Shown here one piece after another: positions 35,697-47,427 of a stretch of DNA of 64,000 nucleotides. Both the position numbers and the translations under genes were made by a program. Source of the stretch: Hypomyces perniciosus (lineage: Eukaryota; Ascomycota; Sordariomycetes; Hypocreales; Hypocreaceae); the NCBI GenBank assembly GCA_008477525.1, contig SPDT01000007.1:1550001-1614000 (forward strand). The letters run 5' to 3'. Position 1 is the first letter of the stretch, and every line of letters starts with the position of its first letter. The notes below the pieces were generated by a model. It saw only the letters and a program-made list of their open reading frames with translations. It ran no database searches and had not been told where the DNA came from.

Positions 35697-36365
35697 ATGG
35701 CACAACCTCTCCCGATCCCTCAATCAATACTCGATCCTCTCGATCCCTCCATTCAGGGACTCCAACCTGAATCTCGCCCATCATTAACACCACCCGCCTC
35801 CAAGAACACACCAAAACAAACAAGCTCGTTACATACAGCCCGTCTCATCAGGACCACACACACCGAGGATGGCACTTCAATATTTTCCTCAGACGCTTCA
35901 GTCCCTCAAGTATCCCCCTTCGGGCCCGAGGGCATCTCCTTCACGGTCTTCGACACCCGAGCCGCTGTCCCCGTGAATAACATGGATCCCACACCTGCTT
36001 TCTCCGAAGCATTACCTCGGTGTCCGTCCAACGGAGCCGTATTCTGTCTTGCGGACATTCCACCCGGTGGTAGTGTTCCAGTACATCGCACTCAGACGCT
36101 TGACTATTGCACTGTGCTTTCTGGCGAGATAGTCGTTGGCTTGGACTGTGGGGAGAAGATTGCCAGGGCTGGGGATTTTATCATCCAGCAGGGTGTGAAT
36201 CATGAGTGGGTGAATCGCTCGTCAGATGTTTGTCGGGTTCTATTTGTTATGCTCGGGGCGGAAAAGGTTCAATTGCAGGATGGCAATATCCTAGAGCCGA
36301 CTTTCTCAGAACAAAACAGATTAATAAATAGCCCCTTATCATCGCAACCTACCTCACTCCAGTAG
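35697..36365 (+). CDS. Cupin-domain protein
   Basis: Single exon, 222 residues, start MAQPLPIPQSILDPL. The N-terminal third is disordered. A single cupin barrel follows: CLADIPPGGSVPVHRTQTLD supplies metal-ligand histidine positions, then YCTVLSGEIVVGLD, a conserved turn before AGDFIIQQGVNHEW, whose His would complete the site. Family members of this layout are annotated as small metal-binding oxygenases or isomerases, but nothing here fixes the reaction. No signal peptide, so it is likely cytosolic. The gene faces the CK2 beta gene across a 500 nt gap. Confidence 0.8.
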   Translation: MAQPLPIPQSILDPLDPSIQGLQPESRPSLTPPASKNTPKQTSSLHTARLIRTTHTEDGTSIFSSDASVPQVSPFGPEGISFTVFDTRAAVPVNNMDPTPAFSEALPRCPSNGAVFCLADIPPGGSVPVHRTQTLDYCTVLSGEIVVGLDCGEKIARAGDFIIQQGVNHEWVNRSSDVCRVLFVMLGAEKVQLQDGNILEPTFSEQNRLINSPLSSQPTSLQ

Positions 36366-36869
36366 AAGATAGCCTACGAAAAAAAGAAGCCCAAATATGC
36401 CAAAGAAAAATGTTGGATATCGTTATATTATAAGACCTATTCCCAGGCGGCTCTATGTGCTTGATTGCCCCCTTATCCCTCTACCCGACTCTCCACCAAA
36501 CTCCTACCATCCCCCTACTCGTTGCCTATTCCAACCGGGGCAGTCAACAACAGAGTGGTTCGACATATCAGGTCCTCCAGCAACTCTAGTAGAACAAACC
36601 TCGAATTTTAACGCCACAGTCCGCTCGCGAATAAAGAATATGCGTGTGTGGTGTAAGATCTGAAAGCATCACACTTCCAACGCCATTTATACAGTAATTC
36701 TTTAACCAGCTCTCCTGTCTCCTCATCGTAGTTGGTTGAGCGCATGTTTGACACTCCCGACTCTCGTCAGCCAGTTCTTTGTTTGTCTGGGGACTAGCTC
36801 GCGGCAGAGTAGGGCCCTTGGCGTTCTTTTCCGCCCGCGCCGTATATTATCGCCATTGGTCGTGCTACG
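36366..36869. other. Intergenic between convergent 3' ends
   Basis: About 500 nt between the cupin gene (+) and the CK2 beta gene (-). An 88-codon plus frame at 36397-36663 has no recognisable domain and overlaps the likely 3' UTR; left out. Confidence 0.55.
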
Positions 36870-37970
36870 CTACAGCTCGGACTCGGCACCATTCGTGGAC
36901 AGCGCCATGGGGCTGCCGTTTTGATTTTGTCGCTGGCGAAGGCGGGCGTTCCCGGGTGGCCGCCGCCGGGCAAGGGCTCGGCCATTTACATTCATCGATT
37001 CGTCATCGTCATCCTCAGAGTCAGGGTTCTGCTCGTGGTAGAGCCGTGCCTCGTCCAACTCACTGATGTTGCCTGGCCTGTCGCGTAGCCACTGCATCCG
37101 GGGACCAGATCGCGCACGCTCTGACACCTTGAAACCGTATATCTTGGGCTCGTATATACGTCCAGCACCAAGGCCAGGTGCAATGTTCTTGGCATACATG
37201 CCATTGACAACGCTCTCGTCATCGGGCACTCTTGAATTGGTGCTAGAGAGCATCTCGGCACCTCGCTTGGTAAGGTCGTATTCAGGGAAGGTGAGGAGGA
37301 AAAGAGCGCCGAATGTTCGACCAAAGAAGGCACCATCGACAGTCTGGAACCGGCTGTTGGGTGGAACGTAGACATCCAAGCAGGACGGGCAGAACAACTT
37401 GACTGTGTCTTCGCCAGGAATGTCGGAGAGACCAACGGGCAGCGTTCGCGCTTGCTCGCAGTTTGTACGAGGGCAGCAACCGAAGTGACCGAACTCGTAC
37501 TTTTCGCTCATCTGCTGGATTCCAACCCTAGAGCAGATGAACCGCTGGTGGATAAGGCCGTAGAGCATCTCTGCCGACGACTCGATAACAGACAGGTCGC
37601 TAGCCATTCTGCTATGATGTCTCCGCTCCCCGGCATGTCTGGCGCCCATACCCTGGCCATCCCCCAACCCTGACTCGTTCTCATCTTCTTCTTCCTCGTC
37701 CTCCTCATCGTCCTCGTCATCCTCGGGCTCAACGTCGAGGATCATCTGCGCATCTCAGTCAGCGTCACCTGCCATTGGCAGAAGAGAAATTCAGGAATGG
37801 AACAAGCGCACCTCAAGAGCCTCCTTATACATGGCGACCTGCGTCTGCAGACCCGTCAGGTTGAAGTCATCCTCAATAAACTCCTCCGAGACCTCAGCGA
37901 AGTATTCGTGGCCCGGCAGGGCGCAAAAGCTCGAGATCCAAGACTCGGGCGTTCCTGAAGACGTCGACAT
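36870..37970 (-). CDS. CKB1: Casein kinase 2 regulatory (beta) subunit
   Basis: Exons 37970-37812 and 37745-36870; 344 residues. Start MSTSSGTPESWISSFCALPG leads into the conserved SWISSFCALPGHEYFAEVSE. After the intron an acidic insert (EPEDDEDDEEDEEEEDENE) is followed by the helical region and the zinc ribbon, CCPRTNCEQ and FCPSCLDVYVP, which makes the dimer contact. GAFFGRTFGALFLLTFPEY and YEPKIYGFKVSE complete the core. It assembles with two catalytic alpha subunits. The C-terminal extension beyond the core, rich in Asn/Arg/Gln, is typical of filamentous fungi. Confidence 0.95.
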
Positions 37971-38622
37971 GGCCTCGTTGGGAGGAAGCTCTCGCTCGGA
38001 CAGCCTGTGGTCTGTGGTCTGTGGTCTGTGGTCTGTGGTGGGGTGTTTTGGATGGCGGTATCGATAATTAAATCGTCTCCCAGGTCAGGGACTTTTGGAT
38101 GACAGAGAGGCGGGGTGTCTTTTTTGGGGGCTCAGCGTATAGTATCCTCCGTAGCAGTATCTCGTAGCGCACCGGACAGGACACAACAATCAAGGCTATG
38201 GGCGAGGACAGCGCCGCAAAGAGGGTCGTGGCGTAGAGTCGTTCCGTTCGAAGGGGCCAGGTCACAGCGCGTGCATGATCAGGTCGATGACGGTGCGCAC
38301 GGTGCGGATTGAAAGAGTGTCGTATTCGTCGTTTGATAAGGCTGCTTGCGAGGCGACCAGAACGGTTGTCGAGCCGCAATTGATAGTAGTGTGTGCCGTG
38401 GAGAAGCGTGAATGGATGGACAGAAGTGGTCGCACAAAAATCCTGACTAAGATGCCTGGCCTGTGGCTGCAAGCGGCGCCTTGGTTTTGCCGGCTCCGGC
38501 CATTACCACCAACTTCCAAGTATACAGTGTCAATTCAGATCACTCATGAGATCACAATACTCAAGTCTCGCTCAAATCTCATTCAACCTTTGGTTCCTTT
38601 GTCCTCCTCAGGATTTAATCCA
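37971..38622. other. Divergent promoter region, CK2 beta / JmjC gene
   Basis: About 650 nt shared upstream region. A CTGTGGT heptamer array lies near the CK2 beta start. The JmjC reading frame runs open from 38275, but its first 116 codons show no family similarity and the first good ATG with a plausible N terminus is at 38623. Confidence 0.55.
38005..38039. repeat. Heptamer array (CTGTGGT)5
   Basis: Five tandem copies of CTGTGGT about 35 nt upstream of the CK2 beta ATG, thus in its 5' UTR or core promoter. Confidence 0.85.
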
Positions 38623-39621
38623 ATGAGGAGGAGCTTCAAAGCCGGTATAAAATGGACGCATCAGCTTCATAAAACGCCCTGTCGCACATTCTCAACCTTA
38701 CCAATCGAAGCAGCGGCGGGTCGTGAAGTGGACATACACACATTTCAACGAAGGGCCTTCATCCTCCAAAAGCCCTTCCTCTTCAGAAATGATGCTGCGT
38801 CTCCCACTCATAGCCTGCCTGCTTTCAAAAAGTGGTTCACAGAAGACAGTTTCGCCATCTCCGCATCCCTATCTTCGTATATGCAATCTTTCCAAGAATG
38901 GCCATTTCCCTATGAGTTGGTGAGACCGTCAGGGGCAGGTCGCGATACCATAATCAGTTTTCGAGATTGGCTATTAACCCATGAAGACCGGGCTCTGGCC
39001 GCCACTATCGATCCCACATTAGAAGGATTACATGGAAACCTGGCATTCTTCCAATTATATGCACCCCTTAGGCTGCTTATCAAAGCTCTCGAGTTCAACA
39101 GAAGTCAGAAGTCGCAGGAGTCTGAACCCATACAGCTCTATATCGCACAATCACTATTAACAGATCTTCCCCAGGCTCTGCAGGAAGACGTTCCTCCCCC
39201 AGAGCTTGTCCACAAAGCCGGCAAAGGCGACGTGTACAGCTCGTCGATTTGGCTTGGAATCGAACCGACTTACACGCCCCTGCATCGAGACCCGAACCCG
39301 AACCTGTTCTGTCAGCTATGTAGCAGTAAAGTGGTAAGACTGTTGCCACCAGCCCCAGGAAGTCGGTTATTCTTCGACGTGCAGGCACAGATTCGCCAGC
39401 ATGGCAGTAGCCGAATTAGAACAACAGAAATGATGGAAGGGAAGGAGAGGGAGGTTCTGCATGATGCAGTTTGGCAAAGCAGCTCATTGCTAGAGGAGCT
39501 ATATGAGGCTGAGCTAGGCCCTGGAGATTCCCTGTTCATTCCGAAAGGGTGGTGGCATTCAGTCAAGAGCAAGGGGTCAGAGGGGAAGCTCAATGGCTCC
39601 GCTAACTGGTGGTTCCGTTGA
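38623..39621 (+). CDS. JmjC-type Fe(II)/2-oxoglutarate oxygenase-like protein
   Basis: Single exon, 332 residues from ATG 38623. The N terminus (MRRSFKAGIKWTHQLHKTPC) is basic and amphipathic and followed by RTFSTLP, like a mitochondrial presequence. The cupin_8/JmjC fold shows the iron triad: His221 and Asp223 in YTPLHRDPNPNLFCQL and His312 in GDSLFIPKGWWHSVKS. Such proteins hydroxylate proteins or RNA; the substrate here is unknown. Nothing indicates a chromatin role (no PHD or JmjN). Confident as a JmjC fold; targeting is inferred. Confidence 0.82.
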   Translation: MRRSFKAGIKWTHQLHKTPCRTFSTLPIEAAAGREVDIHTFQRRAFILQKPFLFRNDAASPTHSLPAFKKWFTEDSFAISASLSSYMQSFQEWPFPYELVRPSGAGRDTIISFRDWLLTHEDRALAATIDPTLEGLHGNLAFFQLYAPLRLLIKALEFNRSQKSQESEPIQLYIAQSLLTDLPQALQEDVPPPELVHKAGKGDVYSSSIWLGIEPTYTPLHRDPNPNLFCQLCSSKVVRLLPPAPGSRLFFDVQAQIRQHGSSRIRTTEMMEGKEREVLHDAVWQSSSLLEELYEAELGPGDSLFIPKGWWHSVKSKGSEGKLNGSANWWFR

Positions 39622-40225
39622 TCAGTCGGCAGACCATACGCTAAATATTGTATGACATTGCAGCAAAGTCCCATCCGCAGGGTGGTAGGGGACCTCAACT
39701 TCCAGGCAAAGAACGGTGCCAGCAACACAATTTCAACCCCCTATTCCAAGACAAATCACACTCGGAAAGCTCCGATCCTGAAGCTCAAAGATGGTAAAGC
39801 CATAACTCATTTCAACCGTATCCCTAAGGATTCCCTTAGTAAGGGAGCCTAGGCGTGTGAGGGCATCCTGAACGCGAGTACGTAAGAAAACGGGGCAATG
39901 CCAGCGGACTGTCAGGAAAGCAAGGACTTGAGAGATATAACATCTCTTCTGAAGCCAGAGTTTTGGAGTTATTTGGACGAACTACTCCTTTATACCTGGC
40001 GATAGTGGGATAGTGATACGTCTAAAGACATGACAAAGGCGTACGTCGTGACCTTTTGTATTTCAAGCTTGGATTTCCCAATAAATGGATGGTCATCCGG
40101 GACGGCAATACGGCGCAACTTGAAGGCCGTCCTTAACCAGACTAGAAGACATTGTTCAAGCCTTGAGTCACTCATACAAACCCATTACTAGTATAGAATC
40201 TAGGATATCATTTTCGCATTCTGCA
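39622..40225. other. Intergenic between convergent 3' ends
   Basis: About 600 nt between the JmjC gene (+) and the Ran-binding gene (-). No repeat or gene seen. Confidence 0.55.
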
Positions 40226-42203
40226 CTACACCGTCGATCTCATCGGGGTATCCGTATATGGATCAAATCCCACACGTTGTTTCGTCTCACTCCGCGTCCT
40301 CCACATCGCCTCGCCTGTCAATCCAGTTGTCGATGTCTCCTCCAAGAAAAATGTGAGAATATGATCAGGAATCGATAGGTGAGATGCCTGTTGAAACTCC
40401 TGCAGCCCAGCTAGACGAATCAGCATCTCAATCAGGGATAGAGATGTTGTGATGGCCCCAAACGGCGATCGTGAAACGAATTCCTGCGTGTCTGTCGGGG
40501 AATTCACTGCCAGTTCTTGTGTCTTTCGGCCGCGTGTTGATCTCGACGTGCCAGGGTCCTCACCAGAGGTGGATCGCACTGATAAGTTCCGAATTTGGGA
40601 AATCAAGCCCAAGTCCAGAGAGTTTCGTTGGCGAGGTAATTCGTACCGTGCTGGTTGTCCCTTACCATGTCCGTCATCTAAAGATTCAACATCATCCCCT
40701 GTCACAGAACTTGCATCATCTTCAACGTCCTCTTCGAAGACTTCCAAGGCTATCCATTCAGGGTCCAAGTGCTTTGGGAAGCCTGCCACACAACTGTCAC
40801 TGGCTTTCGAACTCTCCAATAATGGCGATTCCTCAGACGAGGTTTCTCCCCGTAGTTGTCGATCTATGTCGGCTTGTTCATCGTCATCGGATTCTGAGTG
40901 ACTCTTGTCATCAATGGCGCCATAGACCTCTCCATGAAGATCATGGACAGTATTCTGGAGCAAAGGCGCATGGACATCGCGCTTGAGGAGTAGAACCGGG
41001 TTGTTTTCACCGTCAGTTCCGTCACCAATGTTCAGTATCCTGCCTGTATCTGTGTAGAAGACCTTGGACAGCTGGTGTATGGGAATGCACTCTCTGATGC
41101 CGGCTTTTTGGATGCCATCGTATGGTCGGGCAGCATCAATCCCCTCATGAACGCGACCGTCGTCCAGGTCTTCAATTATTTCGAGATGATATGCATATTC
41201 TCCTGTCCTATTGAAGTTGGACGTCTCGCCGTTGAACTGACTCGGGGCTGTCTCATCGGTGGCCATGGTACATGCTGATCTGCAAAGTCGCACTCGTGCT
41301 TTGTGTATAGCTTCTTGCCATACTGGTTTTCTGTCGTATTCCCCCAGTCCATAAACTCTAGTCGAGGCTTTGCCTGGCTCAGGATGTGAGTCTTCTTGAT
41401 TTTGGTTGTCTGACTTGGAAGCATTGTCTTTGGATGCAGGTGAGAGAGACGCGTGACCCAGAAACAGCATATAGATGGATAACGTAAATGACGGCCCAAT
41501 CTGAACGGACCTCCACGGATCTTGCGCATACTGTGTATCTCCGAACATCAAGAGCGTGCTTGCTTGAAGTAACCTAGAGGGCGAGATTGCAGCAGGCAGC
41601 GATGTGGACAAGCTTTCGCCAGATGCCGATATTGCTAGCTGCAAAAGGGGTATCTCCCGGTCTATCTGATCTAGGAGCTTTTTAATATCCTCGACGATTT
41701 TTTTCAGTCCATCGCGACTTGAAGTTCGTTTACTTGGTGCCTTGCTTGCAGCCTGTTGGTCATGCTCTTCGGCAGCGGCAGCTGCTTCTATGCGGTGGCC
41801 TAAAGAGATAATCTGCCGATGAAGAGATTTCGCCAGGGGAAGTGCCGATTCAAGGAAAACATTTCCGCGACCGGATCTAGCTTGTTAGACTGTTTGGAAT
41901 TTCGACTGAAAAGTATGTGGGAATGAGCGGGACCAACTTGAACTCAACAAGGTCAATCGCAGGCGAGATAACCTAGACAGTGGTAAGCATGCGGAAACTG
42001 TTCATGGTGGAAATAGAGAATACCTTTATCTTGATGTCAAGGAGTGTTTGGAGAGACCTCAACTCGGAATGGATATTCTTATCGTCGACGGTTTTTAAGA
42101 GGCGTGAGCACTGGCTGATGGCATAGGAAGATGTGAGTGCGATGCCCGACCTAATGGCGTATCTCATGGCTTGTACGCCAACGTTAGCCAGGAAATCATC
42201 CAT
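40226..42203 (-). CDS. RanGTP-binding protein (Yrb30-like)
   Basis: Exons 42203-42024, 41972-41938 and 41876-40226 sum to 621 residues. Start MDDFLANVGVQAMRYAIRSG, a conserved opening of the fungal Ran-binding family (Pfam Ran-binding, Yrb30). The first half is helical (LLKTVDDKNIHSELRSLQTL, LPLAKSLHRQIISLGHRIEA, DGLKKIVEDIKKLLDQIDRE) and includes LLQASTLLMFGDTQYAQDP. The second half is acidic and disordered (SHSESDDDEQADIDRQLRG) and ends in TKQRVGFDPYTDTP. Yeast Yrb30 binds RanGTP and inhibits GAP-stimulated hydrolysis; a role in nuclear transport is inferred from that. Exon 2 is only 35 nt. Confidence in the family is fair, from recalled features. Confidence 0.7.
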
Positions 42204-42987
42204 GACTGCAATATGGAAGTTCGAAATCCTGTCATGACGAGGCGTGAGTTTAGGAGACGACGCAGTATTGTATTGTATCAAACAACATGGCGGTCATGAA
42301 CAAAGCAGAGAGGCATGGGGCAGGGCAGGCTGCATAAATGGAGTGTTTACGTGCATGGAGCACAAGCACCAGCACCACGCGCACTGGGGTATGAGGTAGA
42401 TACAGTGCGAGAAGATAAGATGCCCCTCCATGACGCCAGGTGACTGGTTGACTGGGTGCCCAACGATGGCCAAAATTTGCTTCGTGCGGGTGGCGAGACA
42501 TGAGGAGTCAGAGGGTTCAGAGCAAATCGAATACATGTGTCAGGAGTTGTTGTTTAGTCTGATGTATGTACGGTTGACAAAATGAAAGGTCATCATATAT
42601 TGCTGGCTGCCGATACTGGCATTACCTGTTGCAGGCAATAAACGTCCTTGCCCTATTAAAATTCAACGTACAGTATATATACACTTATACACACTGTCTT
42701 CGACCCCTCCACAGACGTCGACGTCGCCAATGGTGGGGCTCGAATTTTCACAACCTCCACCACCCAAAGGAACAACTGGACGTCGACCGTCAGTTTTGAA
42801 CGCATTCATTTTGGGTCTGCGTGGCGGATAACATAAAGGTCGCACAACTTATTTGCTGGTGTTCGTCCCCTAAAAGCCACTCTTTGATCTCTGCGCGTTG
42901 TAGCAGCTGAACCGCGGCTCGCACCACGACGACCCATCCACAGCCCCTCGAACCGACCGTCCCCGCGACAAATATACCATCACCATC
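42204..42987. other. Divergent promoter region, Ran-binding gene / SUP35
   Basis: About 780 nt shared upstream region. No supported gene; short frames on both strands are not conserved-looking. Confidence 0.55.
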
Positions 42988-45319
42988 ATGGCGGACCTCA
43001 ACTCTTGGGAGGACGACCCTTCTGCCCAGGACGAGAACCTCTCTCGACAGGCGCAACAGCAGCTCAATATGAACCCTCAGAACCCCGGCGGTGTCCCAGC
43101 GCAAGGTGGCTTCCGACCTGGCGCTGCCTCCTTCCAGCCCACCGCCCAGACTTTCCAGCCCGGCCAGTCCTATGGCGGAGGCTTTGCACCTCAATACCAG
43201 CAGCAGCAATACTACCAGCAAGGCTACTACCCTCAATATGGCGCTGGTGCTGGAGCTGGAGCTGGAGCTGGTACTGGCCAAGGGTTTGACCAGTACAATC
43301 AGTATCAGGGTTATGGTGGCTACAACCAGGGCTACGGTATGTTGAAGCTTTAAATCGGCCACGAATTCTATCAACTGACTGTTCAGGCGGTTACCCTCAG
43401 TATGGCCAACAGCAGGGCCAACAAGGCCAGAAACCCCAGCAAACCCGGCAACCCCAGCAGCCCGCTGCCAAGGCGCCTCAAAATGCTGCCCAAGCCGCTC
43501 CCGTAAAGTCCCTACCTGTTGACGCCGCGGCCGGTTCTACCAGTGCGCCTAAGCCTGTTGTTAGCAACCAAGGTGGCGCAAAGGTGCTGAGCATTGGGGG
43601 TGATGCATCTGCGCCGAAGCCCAAGGCTAAGGTGTTGTCGATTGGATCTACGTCTGCCCCAGCAAAGGAAAAAGAAGACACCAAGGTGGAACCAAATAAT
43701 GAGCCAGAAGCAGGCAAGAAGGTCACCGCAGCCAAGGCCATTGAGAAGACTGGTGAGAAGGCAGGAAAGGCAGCTGCAGCCAGTGGCAAGTCTTCCGGAA
43801 GGACATCGCCTACTCCTTCGTCTGGCCGTTCAAGCCCGTCCGCACCGACACCAACAGAGAAGAAGGCTCAGCGTGAAATCGATGCTGTTGTCAAGGAACA
43901 GGCAGCTGATGTTGACGATGAAACCCTCAAGGAAATTTACGGCAAGGAGCATGTCAACATTATTTTCATCGGACACGTCGACGCTGGCAAGTCTACTTTG
44001 GGCGGTTCTATTCTCTGGTCCACCGGCATGGTCGACGAGCGCACCATGGACAAGTACAAGAAGGAGGCCAAGGACCTGGGCCGTGAATCATGGTACCTGT
44101 CTTGGGTCATGGACTTGACCAAGGAAGAACGAACCAAGGGTAAGACTGTCGAGGTCGGCAGAGGTTTCTTCGAGACCGAGAAGCGACGATATAGTATCTT
44201 GGATGCCCCTGGACACAAGACCTATGTCCCCAGCATGATTGGAGGAGCTTCACAGGCAGATGTTGGTATTCTGGTTATCTCGGCACGAAAGGGCGAGTAC
44301 GAGACTGGATTTGAGCGAGGTGGACAAACTCGTGAACACGCCATGCTTGCCAAGACACAGGGTGTCAACAAGCTGGTGGTTGTCATCAACAAGATGGACG
44401 ATCCCACTGTAGAGTGGTCTGAGGAACGGTACAAGGAGTGCACGACCAAGTTGGCCCAGTTCTTGAAGGGAACCGGGTACAACCTCAAGACGGATGTCTA
44501 CTTCATGCCTGTGGCAGCCCAGATGTCCATGAACATCAAGGAGCGACTACCAGCTGGCACTGCGCCTTGGTGGAAGGGCCCCTCATTGCTGGAGTACCTT
44601 GACGGCATGAGTGCGCTGGAGCGCAAAGTCAACGCACCTTTTATGATGCCCATCAACGCCAAGTACCGAGATCTAGGCACCATGGTTGATGGAAAAATCG
44701 AAGCTGGTGTGGTGAAGAAGAACATGAGCCTGATAATGATGCCTAGGAAGCAGCCTGTGGAAACTGCGGCCATCTATGGAGAACAGGAGGAAGAACAACC
44801 AATCCTGCAGTGCGGTGACCAAGTACGGTTGCGACTCAAGGGTATTGAAGAAGAAGACATTCTCCCCGGCTTCGTGCTGTGCTCACCAAAGAGATTGGTT
44901 CACTGCGTGTCGGAATTCGAAGCCCAGATCCGAGTCCTGGAGTTGAAGAGTATTCTCACTACGGGATTCAACTGCGTGGTACACGTGCACTCAGCTATCG
45001 AAGAGGTTACTTTCGCTGCACTATTGCACAAGCTGCAAAAGGGAACCAACCGCAAGAGCAAGCTGGCACCCACACACGCCAAGAAAGGAGACAGCATTAT
45101 TGCAAGGCTGCAGGTAATTGGAGGAGCAGGATCGGTTTGTGTGGAGAAGTTTGAAGACTATCCCCAGATGGGTCGCTTCACTCTCCGAGACCAGGTAAGT
45201 AGAGGCCCACAAACAGATCAAGAGATGCTTGGACACCCAAGTACTGACAGCATACGTAGGGACAAACTATCGCCATCGGCAAGATCACAAAGCTCATCAC
45301 CGACGATTCAACGAATTGA
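42988..45319 (+). CDS. SUP35: eRF3 / Sup35, translation termination GTPase with prion-like N domain
   Basis: Exons 42988-43336, 43387-45194 and 45260-45319; 738 residues. Start MADLNSWEDDPSAQDENLSR. Residues up to about 150 are Q/Y/G-rich (YQQQQYYQQGYYPQYG and an Ala-Gly repeat), the prion-like N domain; a charged Lys/Glu middle domain follows. The GTPase starts near residue 305: G1 GHVDAGKST, switch DAPGHKTYVPSMIGGASQAD, G4 NKMDDP. The C-terminal beta-barrels end GRFTLRDQGQTIAIGKITKL. It works with eRF1 to release the finished peptide at stop codons. Intron 1 falls inside the prion-like region. Confidence 0.97.
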
Positions 45320-47254
45320 ACGCTTACTTACTGGTGATGTCGGCATCGGGTGGTCATGTCCGAGTGATGAAAGAGAATGAATTTTGGTCAGGTCTCAGAC
45401 GTCGAAAAGAGCGACGTAGAACTCGGTCAGATTTGCATAGGTAAACCTGCTTAGTACCGGCAAGGAAGCCAAGATGACGGTAAATTATGCGCCGCGAACT
45501 ATTAGCCGGACGATGCAAGCTTCATGACCGGCGTTTCTGACGCTACATGATGCCATGATAGTCAAACATAGATGATGAAACAGAAAAGTCGTTCTTTGGT
45601 TTGAATAGTCACAGTTGGCGAGACAGTTGAAGCGAGCCTGGATTTGGATGGCCATGCACATTCCGAGCAACTAAAAATACACTCGGGTGAATGGCGAGGA
45701 TCCAAGGGAGAGATAGTACAGTTGAAGGCGTGAGCCCGCTTTCATCCGCCATGACAGGTCCAAGTATCAATATAGGACGTGCTCCTGTGACTGCAGAATG
45801 TCATTGATACGTTTTCTCCCGAAGAATTTCTGGCCAAGACATACGGGAGCAATTAAGACCCCAACGTGTCAAGCGATAAGGATCCATCCAAACTGACACA
45901 CAAACATGTACGTACTAACTAGGATCTACGTACAGATCCCAAAAGATTGTCGAGAGGTTGCATCATCACATGCGGTTCCGGGGCAACCCGGCAGCAGCAC
46001 AAAGTCAGCGGGTGATTGACCATGTATGTATGTACTTCGTACAAGTACCAGTTTCCTCTTCTGCAGTAGGAAAGAGAGATGCTTCGAAGGGTGCACGAAA
46101 ATGAATCGGAATGAGCACAGGTTTCTGTTTTGCGGGGCAAGATGGCTTCCGAGCCGCACCCCCGAGACGGAGCGGCGCCCAGGGATCGGGGGTCCGTAAA
46201 GTGGAGACGGACTTCGGAAGAAGGAGGGTTGAAGGCACGTACATTGCATAATTTTACGAGTAAAATGCGCAATTTTTTCACGAAAATTTTAGTGGAGTGT
46301 TGCGGTTTCAGAGATGATTGGGGGGGATATTTTTATTTCTTATTGATGAATTTGTACCATTTTTGTGGGAAAAGCTTTGAGGGAAATAGACCAAAAAAAA
46401 TAAGTGGACGGAGGATGGCCCTGTGTACGTACCCGTACCTCCTCAGGTACGAAGTACTACTCGGTAGATCTTAGGGTCCCGTGACGCACTGCCGTGTCAT
46501 AGCCCGGGTATGTCAGTTTGTGATTTTGATGGATGTTACGGAATATCATACCCGGGAGGTGAGAGGCGTTGAGTCAATGTTTTGAGTACGTCTACGAAGT
46601 AGTCGCGTGCCGATTGTTGTCACTCTCTCCTGCGTCGGATGGATAAGCATGACATGGCATTACTACATACATGGAACAAGCCGTTTGTTTTCGAAGCCGT
46701 TGGTTCCCTCCCATTCCCGCTCCGTGTCTACCCATTTGGGGTTGTATTGCATCAAATCGATGGGCACGTTATGGTGAAGGTAGTAATAATAATAAATGGA
46801 GGGCTATGATCAACAAGCCACCAGCCTGACACCCAAAGGATCATTGAATCAATCAATCAAATCCATCAATGGCACGCAAAAGAGGGGGTGGCAATAGTAA
46901 CCTCGTCTCTCTCATGTATGTACTCGTCGTCGATGTATTACCCAAGGAGGAAAACCTCACGGACGGGCCACTCTCTCCGCTGAGCCAAGGCTGACATAGA
47001 AGAATTCAACGCGGAGAAAGTCGGAACAAAGGGCCATACAATTTGTACGGGGAGCGACAGGCCAATCACGGGACCAGAATAGTCGACGATGCCGTTGGGC
47101 CGAGACCTTGGAAACGGGGCTTAGGGGCCTTTGGGGCATGGCGATTGGCAAGGGATGGGATTCGAATTCTGCAGTTACATAACTACATACATACATACGA
47201 AGTACATACAGCAGGTATTTCTGAGGGACCTTTTTGTAATGGAAGGAAGCGTCA

Positions 47255-47255
<1 letters not shown>

Positions 47256-47315
<60 letters not shown>

Positions 47316-47316
47316 T
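47256..47316. repeat. (ATT)20 microsatellite
   Basis: About 60 nt of uninterrupted ATT units in the PEPCK upstream tract. Confidence 0.95.
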
Positions 47317-47404
47317 GTCCCTGAAGTCATGAATGAGACAAACCGGGAGATGCAGGCACGCACAGGGCAATGTGCATACTTCGTACTCCGTACATAGGGG
47401 CAGA

Positions 47405-47427
47405 ATGTATGTATGTATGTATGTATT
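47405..47427. repeat. (GTAT)5 microsatellite
   Basis: Five GTAT units; a TACTTCGTACTCCGTAC motif lies just upstream at about 47378. Confidence 0.85.

Noticed and set aside
46254..46310. AT-rich hairpin-like stretch
   Set aside because: Low complexity only; no RNA gene or terminator could be supported.
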